A stretch of DNA of 64,000 nt from Datura wrightii (taxonomy: Eukaryota; Streptophyta; Magnoliopsida; Solanales; Solanaceae): assembly GCA_035772735.1 (NCBI GenBank), contig JASDFA010000003.1, positions 33,720,001 to 33,784,000 on the forward strand, written 5' to 3'. Of this stretch, positions 11,020-21,101 are shown piece after piece. Each line of letters begins with the position of its first letter. Positions within the stretch are counted from its first letter, which is position 1. The position numbers were made by a program, and so were the translations under genes. Under the pieces are notes generated by a model. That model made no database searches, had not been told where the DNA came from, and saw nothing but the letters and a program-made list of their open reading frames with translations.

Positions 11020-11229
11020 ACGGGGCATAAAACAAAAAAATACGTCGACCGGGCATACTATGTGTAATAATTCCCCCATTCACGATAAATAATAAATAAA
11101 AGGAGTAAAAGAAAATACATTCCATTTCGATAAAAGACCCTCACCTAAGTTCCATAGCTTCTGGTTTGCTATCCTGATCATGATTTTCCTAACCCTAGAG
11201 GGAAAGGTACTTCACTTTTGGGCCGGTTG

Positions 11230-11303
11230 TGGGTGAGGAGGGATTTGAACCCCCGACACCGTGGTTCGTAGCCACATGTCCTAATCCTTTGAGCTACAGG
11301 CCC
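11230..11303 (-). pseudogene. trnR-ACG: Plastid-derived tRNA-Arg (ACG) copy
   Basis: The minus strand gives a 74-nt cloverleaf with anticodon loop GGCTACGAACC and T-arm GTCGGGGGTTCAAATCCC. It is the chloroplast trnR-ACG. Compared with the usual plastid gene, the T-loop reads TTCAAATC, the anticodon stem reads CATGTGGC and the 3' acceptor strand reads CTCACCC, each consistent with loss of a CpG. It is unlikely to be expressed in the nucleus, and no nuclear promoter was identified. Confidence 0.85.
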
Positions 11304-11554
11304 CACCCCGTCCCCACTGGATCTATTCCCGGGAGTACCCTCTAAAAAAGGAACCTTTCCTCTCCCCAACCATTTCGGGTTAAAAATATGTGAAAGCGCA
11401 TTTATCTCTATCTGAAGGGTGCGTTCCAAGGTTTGAAGTGGGAGAGAGGGATGTCACAATTGGGGTTTTGAATAAAAAAACCTTTTGGTTTTTCATTTTT
11501 TGTTCATTTTCATATTGAAAAAGTAATAAGAATGAGAGGCATTAAGCTTTTTAT

Positions 11555-11676
11555 CATCCTGGCATCGAGCTAGTTTTTTGCAGGACCTCCCCTACAGTAT
11601 CATCACCGCAGTAGAGTTTATCCACCAAGTTTGGGATGGATTGGTGTGGTTCCTCTGCGCCTAGTACACTAGAATA
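11555..11676 (-). pseudogene. rrn5: Plastid-derived 5S rRNA copy
   Basis: The minus strand starts TATTCTAGTGTAC and ends CTCGATGCCAGGATG over about 122 nt, including the GGAACCACACCAATCCATCC and GTAGGGGAGGTCCTGC blocks of chloroplast 5S rRNA. Small differences mark it as a decayed nuclear copy. Confidence 0.88.
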
Positions 11677-11932
11677 TCGAACCATGAACGAAGAAAGGCA
11701 CGAGAGAAAAGCATATTGGATAGTGATTGTGAGGCCCCAATTGTTGACTGGAGGGGACACCAAAGGCCTATGCCCTTCAATCCCTTGGATAGATAGAGAG
11801 AGAGGGTAGAGATTTTGGGTCTTTTATGTTGTCAAAGAATTGAACAATGGTTTTTTCGTGTTGTCAAATATTTGAACAATGAAAATAGATGGAGTGCGCC
11901 TTATCGAATTGATCATGTCATTTAGGAAAAAG

Positions 11933-12035
11933 GTTCAAGTCTACAGGTCTGTTAGGATGCCTCAGCTGCATACATCACTGCACTTCCACTTGACACCTAT
12001 CGTATTGATAAACGGCTCGTCTCGCCGTGACCTTC
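11933..12035 (-). pseudogene. rrn4.5: Plastid-derived 4.5S rRNA copy
   Basis: The minus strand starts GAAGGTCACGGCGAGACGAG and ends AGACTTGAAC over 103 nt, the length and ends of chloroplast 4.5S rRNA. It looks nearly intact. Only a few bases of the 23S-4.5S spacer follow before the join to retrotransposon gag. Confidence 0.9.
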
Positions 12036-12045
12036 TCTTGAATTC

Positions 12046-13130
12046 TCAAGCAGAGTTCAGGGTAGCCATACATATGCTAGCTCAGGCCTTGACCGCCCCT
12101 AGATTAATCAACAGGCGGTAGCGGATGTCCTTTAGAATAGGAATGCGGCAACGACAAGAGTTAGAGATTTTCTGAGGGAGAACCCTCCGAAGTTTCTTGG
12201 GTCAAAGGTAGACGAGGATCCACATGAGTTTATTGATGAAGTGTTGAAGATCACTTAGATTATGGGAGTGATCGGGAAGAGTGAGTAGACCTAGCCTCCT
12301 ATCAGTTGAAAGGGGTTGCACACATTTGGTGCAGGCAATGGAAGGATAGCAGGACAGCTGGAGCAAGGCCCATTGGTTGGGATGAGTTCCATATCATATT
12401 TCTGGATTGGTTCTTCCCTTGTGAGATGAGGGAGATTAAAGTAGCAGAGTTTGTGAACCTGAACCAGGGTAACATGACAATCCAAGATTATGCTTTGGAG
12501 TTCACTCATTTTTCCAAGTATGCGCCAGAGCTAGTGGCTGATCAGAGAGCTCAGGTGAGCAGGTTTGTACATCGGGTAGCAGACTACCTGGACAAGGATT
12601 GCAAGACCGCCAGCTTTATCAGGACATTGATTTTCCCTGATTGGTTTTGTACACCCAGAAGATGGAGACGGTGCATCTGAGAGAGAGAGAGAGAGGCAAA
12701 GAGAGCCAGGATAGATAGTTATGGGTTCTCTCACCTGAGATCGAGAGTTAGACATCGCCAGCAGTCTTATCATAGGTCATTAGCTCCAACGCCATCATCA
12801 GCCAGTGCACCATATAGACCGCGAGGTGATTAGAGGAGTAGAGCCTCAGGTTCGAGGGGCCAGAGTAGCATACAAATAGATCTTACTTTCCCATCCCACG
12901 GGAAGCGTGGCAAGAATCATATAAGGGAGTGGTTGATGGGATCAGATATCTGTTTTGGGTGTGGTAGACCTGGGCACAGGCATCAGGAGTGTCCGTTGGC
13001 TAGATGAGTTGATAGTAGAGGTCGTACTGAGACTACCAGCTCAGCAGTAGCACCAGCACGCCAACATCAGCAGGGTGCGTCCAACAGTGCAGGTGGTGGC
13101 GAGTGCCAGAATAGGTTCTATGCCCTAGCA
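12046..13130 (+). pseudogene. Element B gag remnant
   Basis: It enters at AEFR.AIHMLAQALT (about 12,050), skipping the gag start. Core blocks follow: ARVRDFL.E.PPKFLGSKVDEDPHEFIDEVLKI (12,150-12,260) and GVAHIWCRQW...GWDEFH (12,310-12,390). Next come VADYLDKDCK (12,573), an R/A-rich linker, and a CCHC-type zinc knuckle region (12,950-13,010, CFGCGRPGHRHQECP). Stops and shifts occur at 12,119, 12,257, 12,290 and around a GA microsatellite at 12,678-12,695. Gag would bind RNA and form the particle; this copy cannot. Confidence 0.82.
12678..12695 (+). repeat. GA microsatellite inside element B gag
   Basis: An uninterrupted (GA)n run where elements C and D have a non-repetitive AGGCAGAGAGAGGCC. 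It probably grew by slippage and shifts the frame. Confidence 0.7.
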
Positions 13131-13139
13131 TCCTATTAG

Positions 13140-14950
13140 GAGTAGGAGGTCTCCCCAGATATAGTCCCTGGTATGTTATGAGTATTCCACCTTGATGTAT
13201 ATGCATTATTAGATCCAGGGGCTACTTTATCTTTTGTGATGCCCTATGTTGCTAGTAGTTTCAGAGTTAGTTTCGAAATCTTATCAGAGCCCTTCTCAGT
13301 ATTTACTCCAGTCGGTGATTCAGTTATAACTCGACGGGTATATAGAAATTGCCCAGTCATAGTTCTTTAGAAAGTCACCTCAGCAGATTTAGTAGAGTTA
13401 GCCATGACCGATTTTGATGTCATCTTCGGCATGTATTAGCTACATGTATGTTATACCTTAGTCAATTGTAGAACCCGTGCAGTAGAGTTCAAATTTTTGA
13501 GTGAGCCAGTCCTAGAGTGGAATGGTAGTTCAACTGTGTCTATAGGTCGTTTCATTTCCTACCTTAAGGCTAGAAAGATGATTTGCAAGGGTTGCGTGTA
13601 CCATCTAGTTAGGGTTAAGATACTACATCCAAAACCTCAACTATCTAGTCAGTTCCTGTAGTGTGTGAGTATCCAAAAGTGTTTCCAGATAATTTACTGG
13701 GAATCCCTCCCGAGCGGGAGATCGATTTTTGTATTGACCTAATTTCCGATACGCAGCCTATATCTATTCCTCCTTACAAAATGGCTATAACTGAGCTAAA
13801 GGAGTTGAAGGAGCAGTTGAAAGACCTCTTAGACAAGGGTTTCATCAGACCTAGCAAATCCTCATGGGGTACACCAGTTCTCTTTGTCCGAAAGAAGGAT
13901 GGTTCCCTTCGGATGTGCATTGATTATTGGCAACTGAACAAGGTCACCATCAAGAACAGGTATCCCATCCCCAGGATTGATGATTTGTTTGACCAGCTTC
14001 AGGGTGCCAAGTGCTTTTAAAAGATAGACCTCAGATCTGGATACCATCAACTGAGGGTTCGGGAGAGTGACATCCCGAAGACAGCCTTCAGGACTCGGTA
14101 TGGTCACTATGAGTTTGTAGTTATGTCTTTTGGACTAACGAATGCTCCTACAACTTTTATGGATTTGATGAACATGGTGTTTAAGCCATACTTGGATATA
14201 TTCATGATTTTGTTCATAGATGACATCCTTATATACTCTTAGAGCGAGGAGGAGCATGCCGCTTATCTAAGGGTAGTGCTACAGACCTCTAAGCATAGCC
14301 AGTTATATGCTAAATTCAGCAAATGCGAGTTTTGGTTGAACTCAGTGGCTTTTTTGGGTCATGTGGTATCGAGTGAGAGTGTACAGGTTGACTCTCAAAA
14401 GATACAAGCGGTGAAGAATTGGCCCAGACCGATTAATCCTTTGGATATTAGGAGTTTCTTGGGTTTAACTGGTTATTATCAGAGATTTGTTAAGGGGTTT
14501 TCATCTATTGCATCCCCATTGACTAAATTGACCAAGAAAAAAGTGAAATTTCAATGGTCGGAGGCTTGTGAGAAGAGCTTTCAAGAGTTGAAGACTCGAC
14601 TCACCTCGACACCTGTGTTGACCCTAGTTGAGGGTACTGATGGGTTTGTGGTATATTGTGCGGCTTCGAGGATCGACCTTGTTTGTGTATTGATGCAGCA
14701 TGATAAAGTTATCACCTATGCTTCCAAGAAGCTGAAGGTCCATGAAAAGAATTACACAACTCATGACCTCGAGTTGGCAGCGGTAGTATTTGCCTTGAAG
14801 ATTTGAAGGCACTATCTGTACGGGGTCCATGTAGATGTGTTTACGGACCACAAAAGCCTACAATACGTGTTCACCCAGAAGGATATATATCTAAGTCAGA
14901 GAAGGTGGATGGAGATTTTAAAGGATTATAATATCAGTGTCCTCTATCAT
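13140..14950 (+). pseudogene. Element B pol, part 1: protease, RT, RNase H (to insertion of C)
   Basis: Protease shows the ALLDPGATLSFV active-site region (about 13,203). RT begins with YPKVFPDNLLGIPPEREIDF (13,670) and has VLFVRKKDGSLRMCIDYWQLNKVT (13,880), MSFGLTNAPTTFM (14,130) and the catalytic FIDDILIYS (about 14,215). RNase H has HDLELAAVVFALKI (14,763) and DHKSLQYVF (14,848). In-frame stops include TAA near 14,018, TAG near 14,240 and TGA near 14,804. The frame stops at ISVLYH where element C is inserted; the next residues are found at 33,944. Confidence 0.9.
14946..14950. repeat. Target-site duplication ATCAT (left), element C
   Basis: Identical to 33,939-33,943 on the far side of element C. 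Removing C and one copy rejoins the B RNase H text. Confidence 0.9.
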
Positions 14951-17131
14951 TGTTATACCCTGGGAACCCAAGGATCAGATCTGGGAGTCAAAATAGAGAA
15001 AAACTAAAAATTTGCACTAGATCTTAGGATGACCCGTGAGGTAGGTCGTGGGGAGTGACCACGAGTCATGAGGTGACTCGTGGTCAGCAAGGTTGGCAGG
15101 TTCAGATTAAGGAGGCCACGGGCATGACCACGTGTCGTGGTTAGACCTCACGACTCGTGTTCCCTGTGGTCTACCTTGGAGGTTGGCAAGGTTGGGAAGG
15201 GCTATGAAGGCCACGGATGGTGACCACAAGCCGTGGTCAGTCATGAGGTCACCCGTGGGTTGGAGTGTATGGTTGGTCAAGGTTTTAGGAAGTAGGGATC
15301 ACGGGTGATAACCATGAGTCATGGTCAGCCACCACGATTCGTGGGGTCCCCTGAGTATTTTGGGCAGTGAGCATGACGAATCTAGGACACGAGTCATGCC
15401 CCTTGGCAATGACTCATAAGGTCCCTCATGGGGACTGGCAACCATAAATTTCTTCATTTTCAGTAAGGGTGTTTTCGTAATTCCTAAACTCCTAAGGCCT
15501 AAACTACGTCGTTTTAAGGTTTGAATGGGGTCTTTTAAGGGGGTTAAGTTCATGTTAAGCCTCATTTATGCATGCAAGAGTATAGAGAGAAGATTAGAAG
15601 GTGATTCAAGGTGTTCTTTCTCAATTCCTCTATATTCCATCTTGGGATAGCAAGGGAAGTTAAGAACCAGATAATCCCAGGTAAGGTCGTCAATGGGTGA
15701 ATCCTTCCACAACCATGCTCCTACTCTATTATTTTGCTTGAAATTTATCAAAAACTCATGGGGTTTTGTAATTTATTTAATTAAATCAAATGATTTAATC
15801 ATGAGTTTTTTGATTTTGAAATATTAACATAATCCATGGATTTGCTTATCATTTGAGATTTAATTTGATTATAATATTATTGATTTTGATTTTCTAAGCA
15901 ATTAAGCTTAATTATGCATGCCCCATGATGAATCGATTTATGATTTATTTCTCATTGATGCTATTTACAAGCCCAACATGACTTATGTTCTAAATTATGA
16001 ATTTATTACGTTACCCAATATGATTTTATGATATTCAAGCTATGTGCATGATCTACAAGTATGTATGGATCTTATTAATCATGAATTATATTTTTGGCCG
16101 ACTAACGGGACTCATGTCATGGCTAGTTCACATATGTTCAAGAATGTTTACGATTATTATAATTTAACTAGCCCATGAACTCATGTATATATTATTATGA
16201 GCACTATATATGTTTTGGGAGTAGTATCAAACACTGAGTAGGTTCGGGGCTCAAGTTAAGCCCCGAATCTCATGAACTATGTGCCACCGTAGGTATGTTG
16301 GGACCCCTTTCATGTTAGTCCCCGGCCGAAATGGCCCTTTTCATGGTGATATCACACTTTCATGGTTCTATACTTGGCAAGGTACAAACACCCTCCTGAC
16401 TAGGGTTACAAGTCGAGCTTCATGCCTGCTCATATGGGGTATGTCAGTTAAGAGAATCTCCCACTGTTCCTCATGATTTATGCATGCTATGATTATGTAT
16501 GTTGGCTCAAGTCATGTTAAGTAAATCTCTTCTATTATGATTATGATTATGTTATGCTACGAATGTTTTGAAAACCTTGAGTCATATGATATGTCATTAT
16601 GATTTACGATACAAGCATGACGTCCTACTCTTATGATCATTTGTGAATTTCATATATGTTTTAAATGTCCATTTTACTTACCTTGCATATTTAGCACATT
16701 TCACGTACTGACCGCATACTTTCTATGTCGTATCATTTCATAATACTGGTCCCAGTTCTTAGGATCATCCTCACCCGTAGATAGTTTCAGATTCTCTCAC
16801 AGTGCTTTTGGTGAGTCCTCATGTTTCGAGGGCTGTATTTATCCATTATGTTGTTTCTTTCAGTATCTGGATGTTGGATTAGTTGGGGAGTTGTCCCATC
16901 AATCCGTCCTTCATGTTTAGAGGCTTATCAGACTGGAAGTTGTATTCATCCATATTGTATAAGTCTTGTACTAATATTTCCCTTTGGCTATGTTATTATT
17001 ACGTTCTTATACGTTAATTCTTCTGCTCATGTGACTGAATTAGATGTATGCTCATTCCATGCGTCAACTTGGGGCCTCTCGGGGCTCCTTGTCCCGTGTC
17101 TATGATCCGGGTGTACATTTGGGTTGTGACA
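14951..17131 (+). repeat. 5' LTR of element C
   Basis: It starts TGTTATACCCTGGGAACCC and ends GGGTTGTGACA. Positions 15,030-15,430 carry many ACCACGAGTCATGG / CGACTCGTGG-type short palindromes. No gene is seen in it. Confidence 0.92.
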
Positions 17132-17136
17132 AACTT

Positions 17137-17148
17137 TGGTACCAGAGC
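17137..17148 (+). other. Primer binding site, element C
   Basis: TGGTACCAGAGC, one base from the initiator Met tRNA complement TGGTATCAGAGC, five bases after the LTR end. Confidence 0.88.
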
Positions 17149-17340
17149 TATAGGTTTGGAAGTGTCCTAGGGAGTCTGAACGCCGCGTTAAGTAGAGTCT
17201 TTTCATGGGTGTGAAGTGTGCCACACTTATGACAAATAGGCTACTAGACGTTTAGGAAATGTTCCCTTCTTTCATGATCTATGTCTTGCGATGAATGTCC
17301 TTTATTCTTCTAATTCATGTTATTCGTGTTTGCATAATCA

Positions 17341-18430
17341 TGCCTCCACGTCGAGTGAATGCTAGAAGAAACGGTAATGGTAATGATCATGAGGGTGCCC
17401 ATGATGGTGAGCATCAGCTAGCTCCACCCATTCATGAGGAGCATGTACCAGAGCCAGCTGCCCACGCTGAGTTTAGGGCGGTGATTCAGATGTTGGCACA
17501 GGCCATGACTGCCCAAGTCCAGAATCAGACAGTGGCGTATTTCCCTCAGAATAGGAATGTAGTGACAGCTAGGGTGAGGGATTTCTTGAGGATGAGCCCT
17601 CCGGAGTTTATAGGGTCAAGGGTGGATGAGGATCCACACGATTTTATAGAGGAGATTCTAAAAATCACCCAGGTTATGGGGTGAACAATGGGGAATGTTT
17701 TGACTTGACCTCCTACCAGCTAAAGGGGGTTGTGCATATATGGTTTAAGCAATGGAGAGATGCCAGAGTGGCTGGTGCAGGACCAATAGGTTGGGATGAA
17801 TTTCACACTGCATTCATGGATCGGTTCTTCCTTCGGGAGATGAGGGAGCTCAAGGCGGCCGAGTTTGTTAATATAAATCAAGGTAATATATCGGTCCAGG
17901 AATATGCATTGGATTTCACTCAGTTATCTAAATATGCTCTGGAGTTTGTGGCAGATCAGCGAGCTCGGGTGAGCCATTTTATGCATGGAGTAGCAGATTA
18001 TTTGGACAAGGATTTCCATGCGTCACTAGATATTTATTACCCTCATATTTTATTGCATGCGCAACAAATGGAGTCGGTCTACAGGAGGCAGAGAGAGGCC
18101 AAGAGAGCCAGGACTGATAGCTACGGGGTTTCTCAAGACAGGACAGGGGGTGGACCACGTCAGCAATCCTAGCACAAGTCCATTTCTCCAGCTCCATCAT
18201 CAGCTAGCATACCATCCAAGTTCAGGGGAGACTAGAGGAGCAGGGCTATAGGCTCGAGGGATCATGGTAGCATGCAGGTGGTGTGCAGTTTTCCTGTTTG
18301 TGCGAACTGCGGCAAGAATCATCCCATGAGGTGCCTGGTTGACGCGGATGCTTGTTTCGAGTGTGGAAAACTCGGACACAAGATCAGAGATTACCCTACA
18401 ACCAGTTCTACCACTCCAGCAACGTGACCC
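17341..18430 (+). pseudogene. Element C gag
   Basis: The start MPPRRVNARRNGNGN at 17,341 is the family start. Domain order: PAAHAEFRAVIQMLAQAMTA (17,455), VRDFLRMSPPEFIGSRVDED (17,575), then a frame change at 17,682 (TGA after ITQVMG; one G fewer than expected). Then LTSYQLKGVVHIWFKQW (17,705), FMDRFFLREMRELKAAEF (17,815) and VADYLDKDF (17,990). Zinc-finger text CANCGKNHP and CFECGKLGHKIRDY lies at 18,300-18,395, where the last cysteine of the knuckle is replaced by tyrosine. Stops follow near 18,172 and 18,425. Function lost. Confidence 0.88.
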
Positions 18431-18493
18431 CCTCAGGAAGGTGCCTCCACTAGTTCAGCAGGTGGTCAGCACCAAAACAGGTTTTATGCCCTA

Positions 18494-20390
18494 GTGCCTC
18501 ACCAGGAGCAGGTGGCTTCGCCTGATATAGTCACGGGTATGATTCGAGTCTTCCATATTGATTCTTATGCTTTGTTAGATCTAGGGGCTACTTTGTCTTT
18601 TGTGACCCCTTATATTGCTAGTAGTTTTGTAGTTAGTTCTGAAGTTCTGTCAGCACAGTTTTCCGTATCTACTCCAGTCGGTGAATCAGTGGTAGCTAGG
18701 CGGGTGTATAGAGTATTCCCCATCACGGTGTTGCATAAGGTTACCTCCGCAGACTTAGTAGAGCTGGCCATAACTTACTTTGATATCATCTTGGGTATGG
18801 ATTGGTTGTTTGCATAGAGTTTTCCCCATCACGATGTTGCATAAGGTTACCTCCGCAGACTTAGTAGAGCTAGCCATGACTTACTTTGATATCATCTTGG
18901 GTATGAATTGGTTGTTTGCATGTTATGCTTTGACTAATTGTAGGACCAGTGTGGTGGAATTCCGATTTTTGGGTGAGTCAGTTCTGGAATGGAAGGGCAA
19001 TTCTACTATACCAGCCGATCGGTTTATCTCATACCTTAAGGCTAGGAAAATGATCTCTAAGGGTTGCATGTACCACCTAGCTAGGGTTAAGGATGTAGAG
19101 TTCGAGACCCCAACTATTCAGTCAGTTCTAGTGGTGTGTTAGTATCCGGAGGTTTTCCTCGATGATTTTCCAGGTGTTCCTCTGGAGAGGGAAATTTATT
19201 TTGGTATTGATCTATTGCCCGTTACGTAGCCTATATACATTCCTCCTTAAAGGATGGCTCCAGCCGAGCTAAAAGAGTTAAAACAATAGTTGAAGGACTT
19301 GTTAGATAAGGGTTCAGGTTTCATTAGACCGAGCAAGTCTCCATGGGGTGCGACGGTTCTCTTTGTTCGAAAGAAGGATAGAAACCTTCGGATGTGTATT
19401 GACTATCGGCAGTTGAATAAGGTCACTGTCAAGAACAGGTACCCCTTGCCCAGGATTTATGATTTATTTGACCAGCTCCAGGGTGCCAAGTGTTTCTCGA
19501 AGATAGATCTCAGATCCGGGTATCATCCGCTCTGAGTTCTAGAGTGTGATGTCGCAAAGACAGCCTTCAGAACTCGGTATGGCCATTATGAGTTTGTAGT
19601 TATGTCATTTGGACTAAGCAATGCTCCGCGGCTTTTATGGATCTATTGAACAAGGTGTTCAAGAAAGATTTGGACATGTTCATGATTGTGTTTGTCGATA
19701 ACATCCTTATATACTCTCAGAGCAAGGAGGAGCATGCCGCTCACTTGAGAATAGTGCTTCGACCCTCAAGGATCCTCAGTTGTATGCAAAGTTCAGCAAA
19801 TGTGAGTTTTGGTTGGACTCGGTGGCATTTCTAGGCCATGTGGTATCAGGTGAGGGTATCAAATTAGACTCTTAGAAGATCGAGGCCGTAAATAATTAGC
19901 CCAGAATGGTGAACCCATCAGATATCATGAGATTGTGAGGAAAGCTTCCAGGAATTGAAGACTCGACTCACTTCAGCACCAATGTTGACGGTACGAATGG
20001 CTTTGTTGTATATTGTGATGCTTCGAGATTCGTATTGGGATGCGTGTTGATGGAACATGGGAAAGTAATAGCATATTCTTCTCGATAGTTAAAGATTCAC
20101 GAAAAGAATTACCCGACCCATGATCTCGAGTTGGCTGCGGTGGTGTTTGCATTGAAGATATGGCGTCATTACTTGTATGGGGTCCACGTGGACATGTTCA
20201 TGGATCACAAGAGCTTGCAATATGTGTTCACGTAGAAGGATGTCAATCTTCGGCAAAGGAGGTGGTTGGAGTTATTAAAAGACTATGATATGAGTGTTCT
20301 TTACCACCAGGGCATGGCTAATGTGGTGGTGGATGCACTTAGTAGGCTCTATATGGAGAGTGTGTCCCATGTGGATGAGGGAAAGAAGTA
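18494..20390 (+). pseudogene. Element C protease, RT and RNase H
   Basis: Protease shows ALLDLGATLSFVTPYIA (about 18,570). A 106-bp tandem duplication (18,708-18,919) then breaks the frame. RT has FVRKKDRNLRMCIDYRQLNKVTVKN (19,362) and SKIDLRSGYH (19,498); the catalytic box reads FVDNILIYS (about 19,690), with asparagine in place of the second aspartate. About 120 bp present in B (14,443-14,565) is missing near 19,933, removing the RT thumb segment. RNase H resumes with GFVVYCDASRF-like text and HDLELAAVVFALKIW (20,120). Stops occur at 18,817, 19,142, 19,535 and 20,236. Dead enzyme. Confidence 0.88.
18708..18919 (+). repeat. 106-bp tandem duplication in element C pol
   Basis: Copy 1 is 18,708-18,813 and copy 2 is 18,814-18,919, directly abutting. 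About five single-base differences separate them. Both encode the VFPIT.LHKVTSADLVELA block of the protease-RT linker. 106 is not a multiple of three, so the duplication shifts frame. Confidence 0.92.
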
Positions 20391-21101
20391 GTTGGTGAAG
20401 GAAGTCCACCGGCTTGCAAGATTGGGAGTTATATTAATCGACTCGACCGATGGCGGCGTTGTTGTGCAGAATGGGTCAGAATCATCCTTGGTGGTTGATG
20501 TCAAATCTAAGAAAGATGAGGATCTGATTTTGAGGAAGCTGAAGGAAGCGGTGCAGAATCAAAAGGTGGAGATTTTCTCCCAAGGGGGAGATGGTGTGCT
20601 ACGATACCAGGGTCAACTACATGTTTCGGACATTTATAATTTGAGAGTTTGGATATTCCATGAGGTACATGGTATCAGATATTCTATCCATCCGGGATCC
20701 ACGAAGATGTATCGGGACTTGCGAGAAATCTATTGGTGGGATTGTATGAAGAAGGATATTGCAGAGTTCGTAGCCAAATGTCCAAACTGTCAGCAAGTGA
20801 ACATCGAGCATCAAAGGCCGGGAGGTGTACTTTAGGGTATTAGCATTCCCACATGGAAGTGGGAAGAGATTAACATGGATTTCATTATAGGCCTACCTCG
20901 TACTCGACGACACTATGATTCCATTTGGGTTGTGGTAGACAGGTTAACCAAGGGTGCACACTTTCTATCGGTCAAGACCACAGGTTCGGCGGATGATTAT
21001 GCCAAGTTGTATATTCGGGAGTTGGTTCAACTTCATGGAGTGCCCTTGTCTATTATTTATGACCGAGGTACTCAGTTTACCTCCTAGTTCTGGCGGTCTT
21101 T
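20391..21101 (+). pseudogene. Element C integrase, part 1 (to insertion of D)
   Basis: The zinc module reads HEVHGIRYSIHPGSTKMYRDL...CPNCQQ (20,665-20,795). The first catalytic aspartate is in NMDFIIGLP (20,872) and the second is in SIIYDRGTQF (21,050). There is a TAG at 21,085-21,087. The text stops at WRSF, where element D is inserted; it continues at 30,661. Confidence 0.9.
21097..21101. repeat. Target-site duplication TCTTT (left), element D
   Basis: Identical to 30,661-30,665. Excising D and one copy restores the C integrase text. Confidence 0.9.

Larger units (their letters stand above)
11020..12042 (-). other. Nuclear plastid DNA insert (NUPT): rrn4.5 - rrn5 - trnR-ACG segment
   Basis: On the minus strand the order is 4.5S rRNA, spacer, 5S rRNA, spacer, trnR-ACG. 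This is the chloroplast inverted-repeat order, including the 4.5S-5S spacer with its twofold TGTTGTCAAA..TTGAACAATG repeat (about 11,827-11,882). The right edge abuts Tekay B gag at about 12,042-12,050; the left edge is uncertain. Several differences from the usual plastid sequence are CpG-to-TpG type, as expected of a methylated nuclear copy. Confidence 0.9.

Noticed and set aside
11178..11429. 83-codon minus-strand frame over the tRNA
   Set aside because: It is a read-through of the plastid trnR-ACG region, which is an RNA gene.
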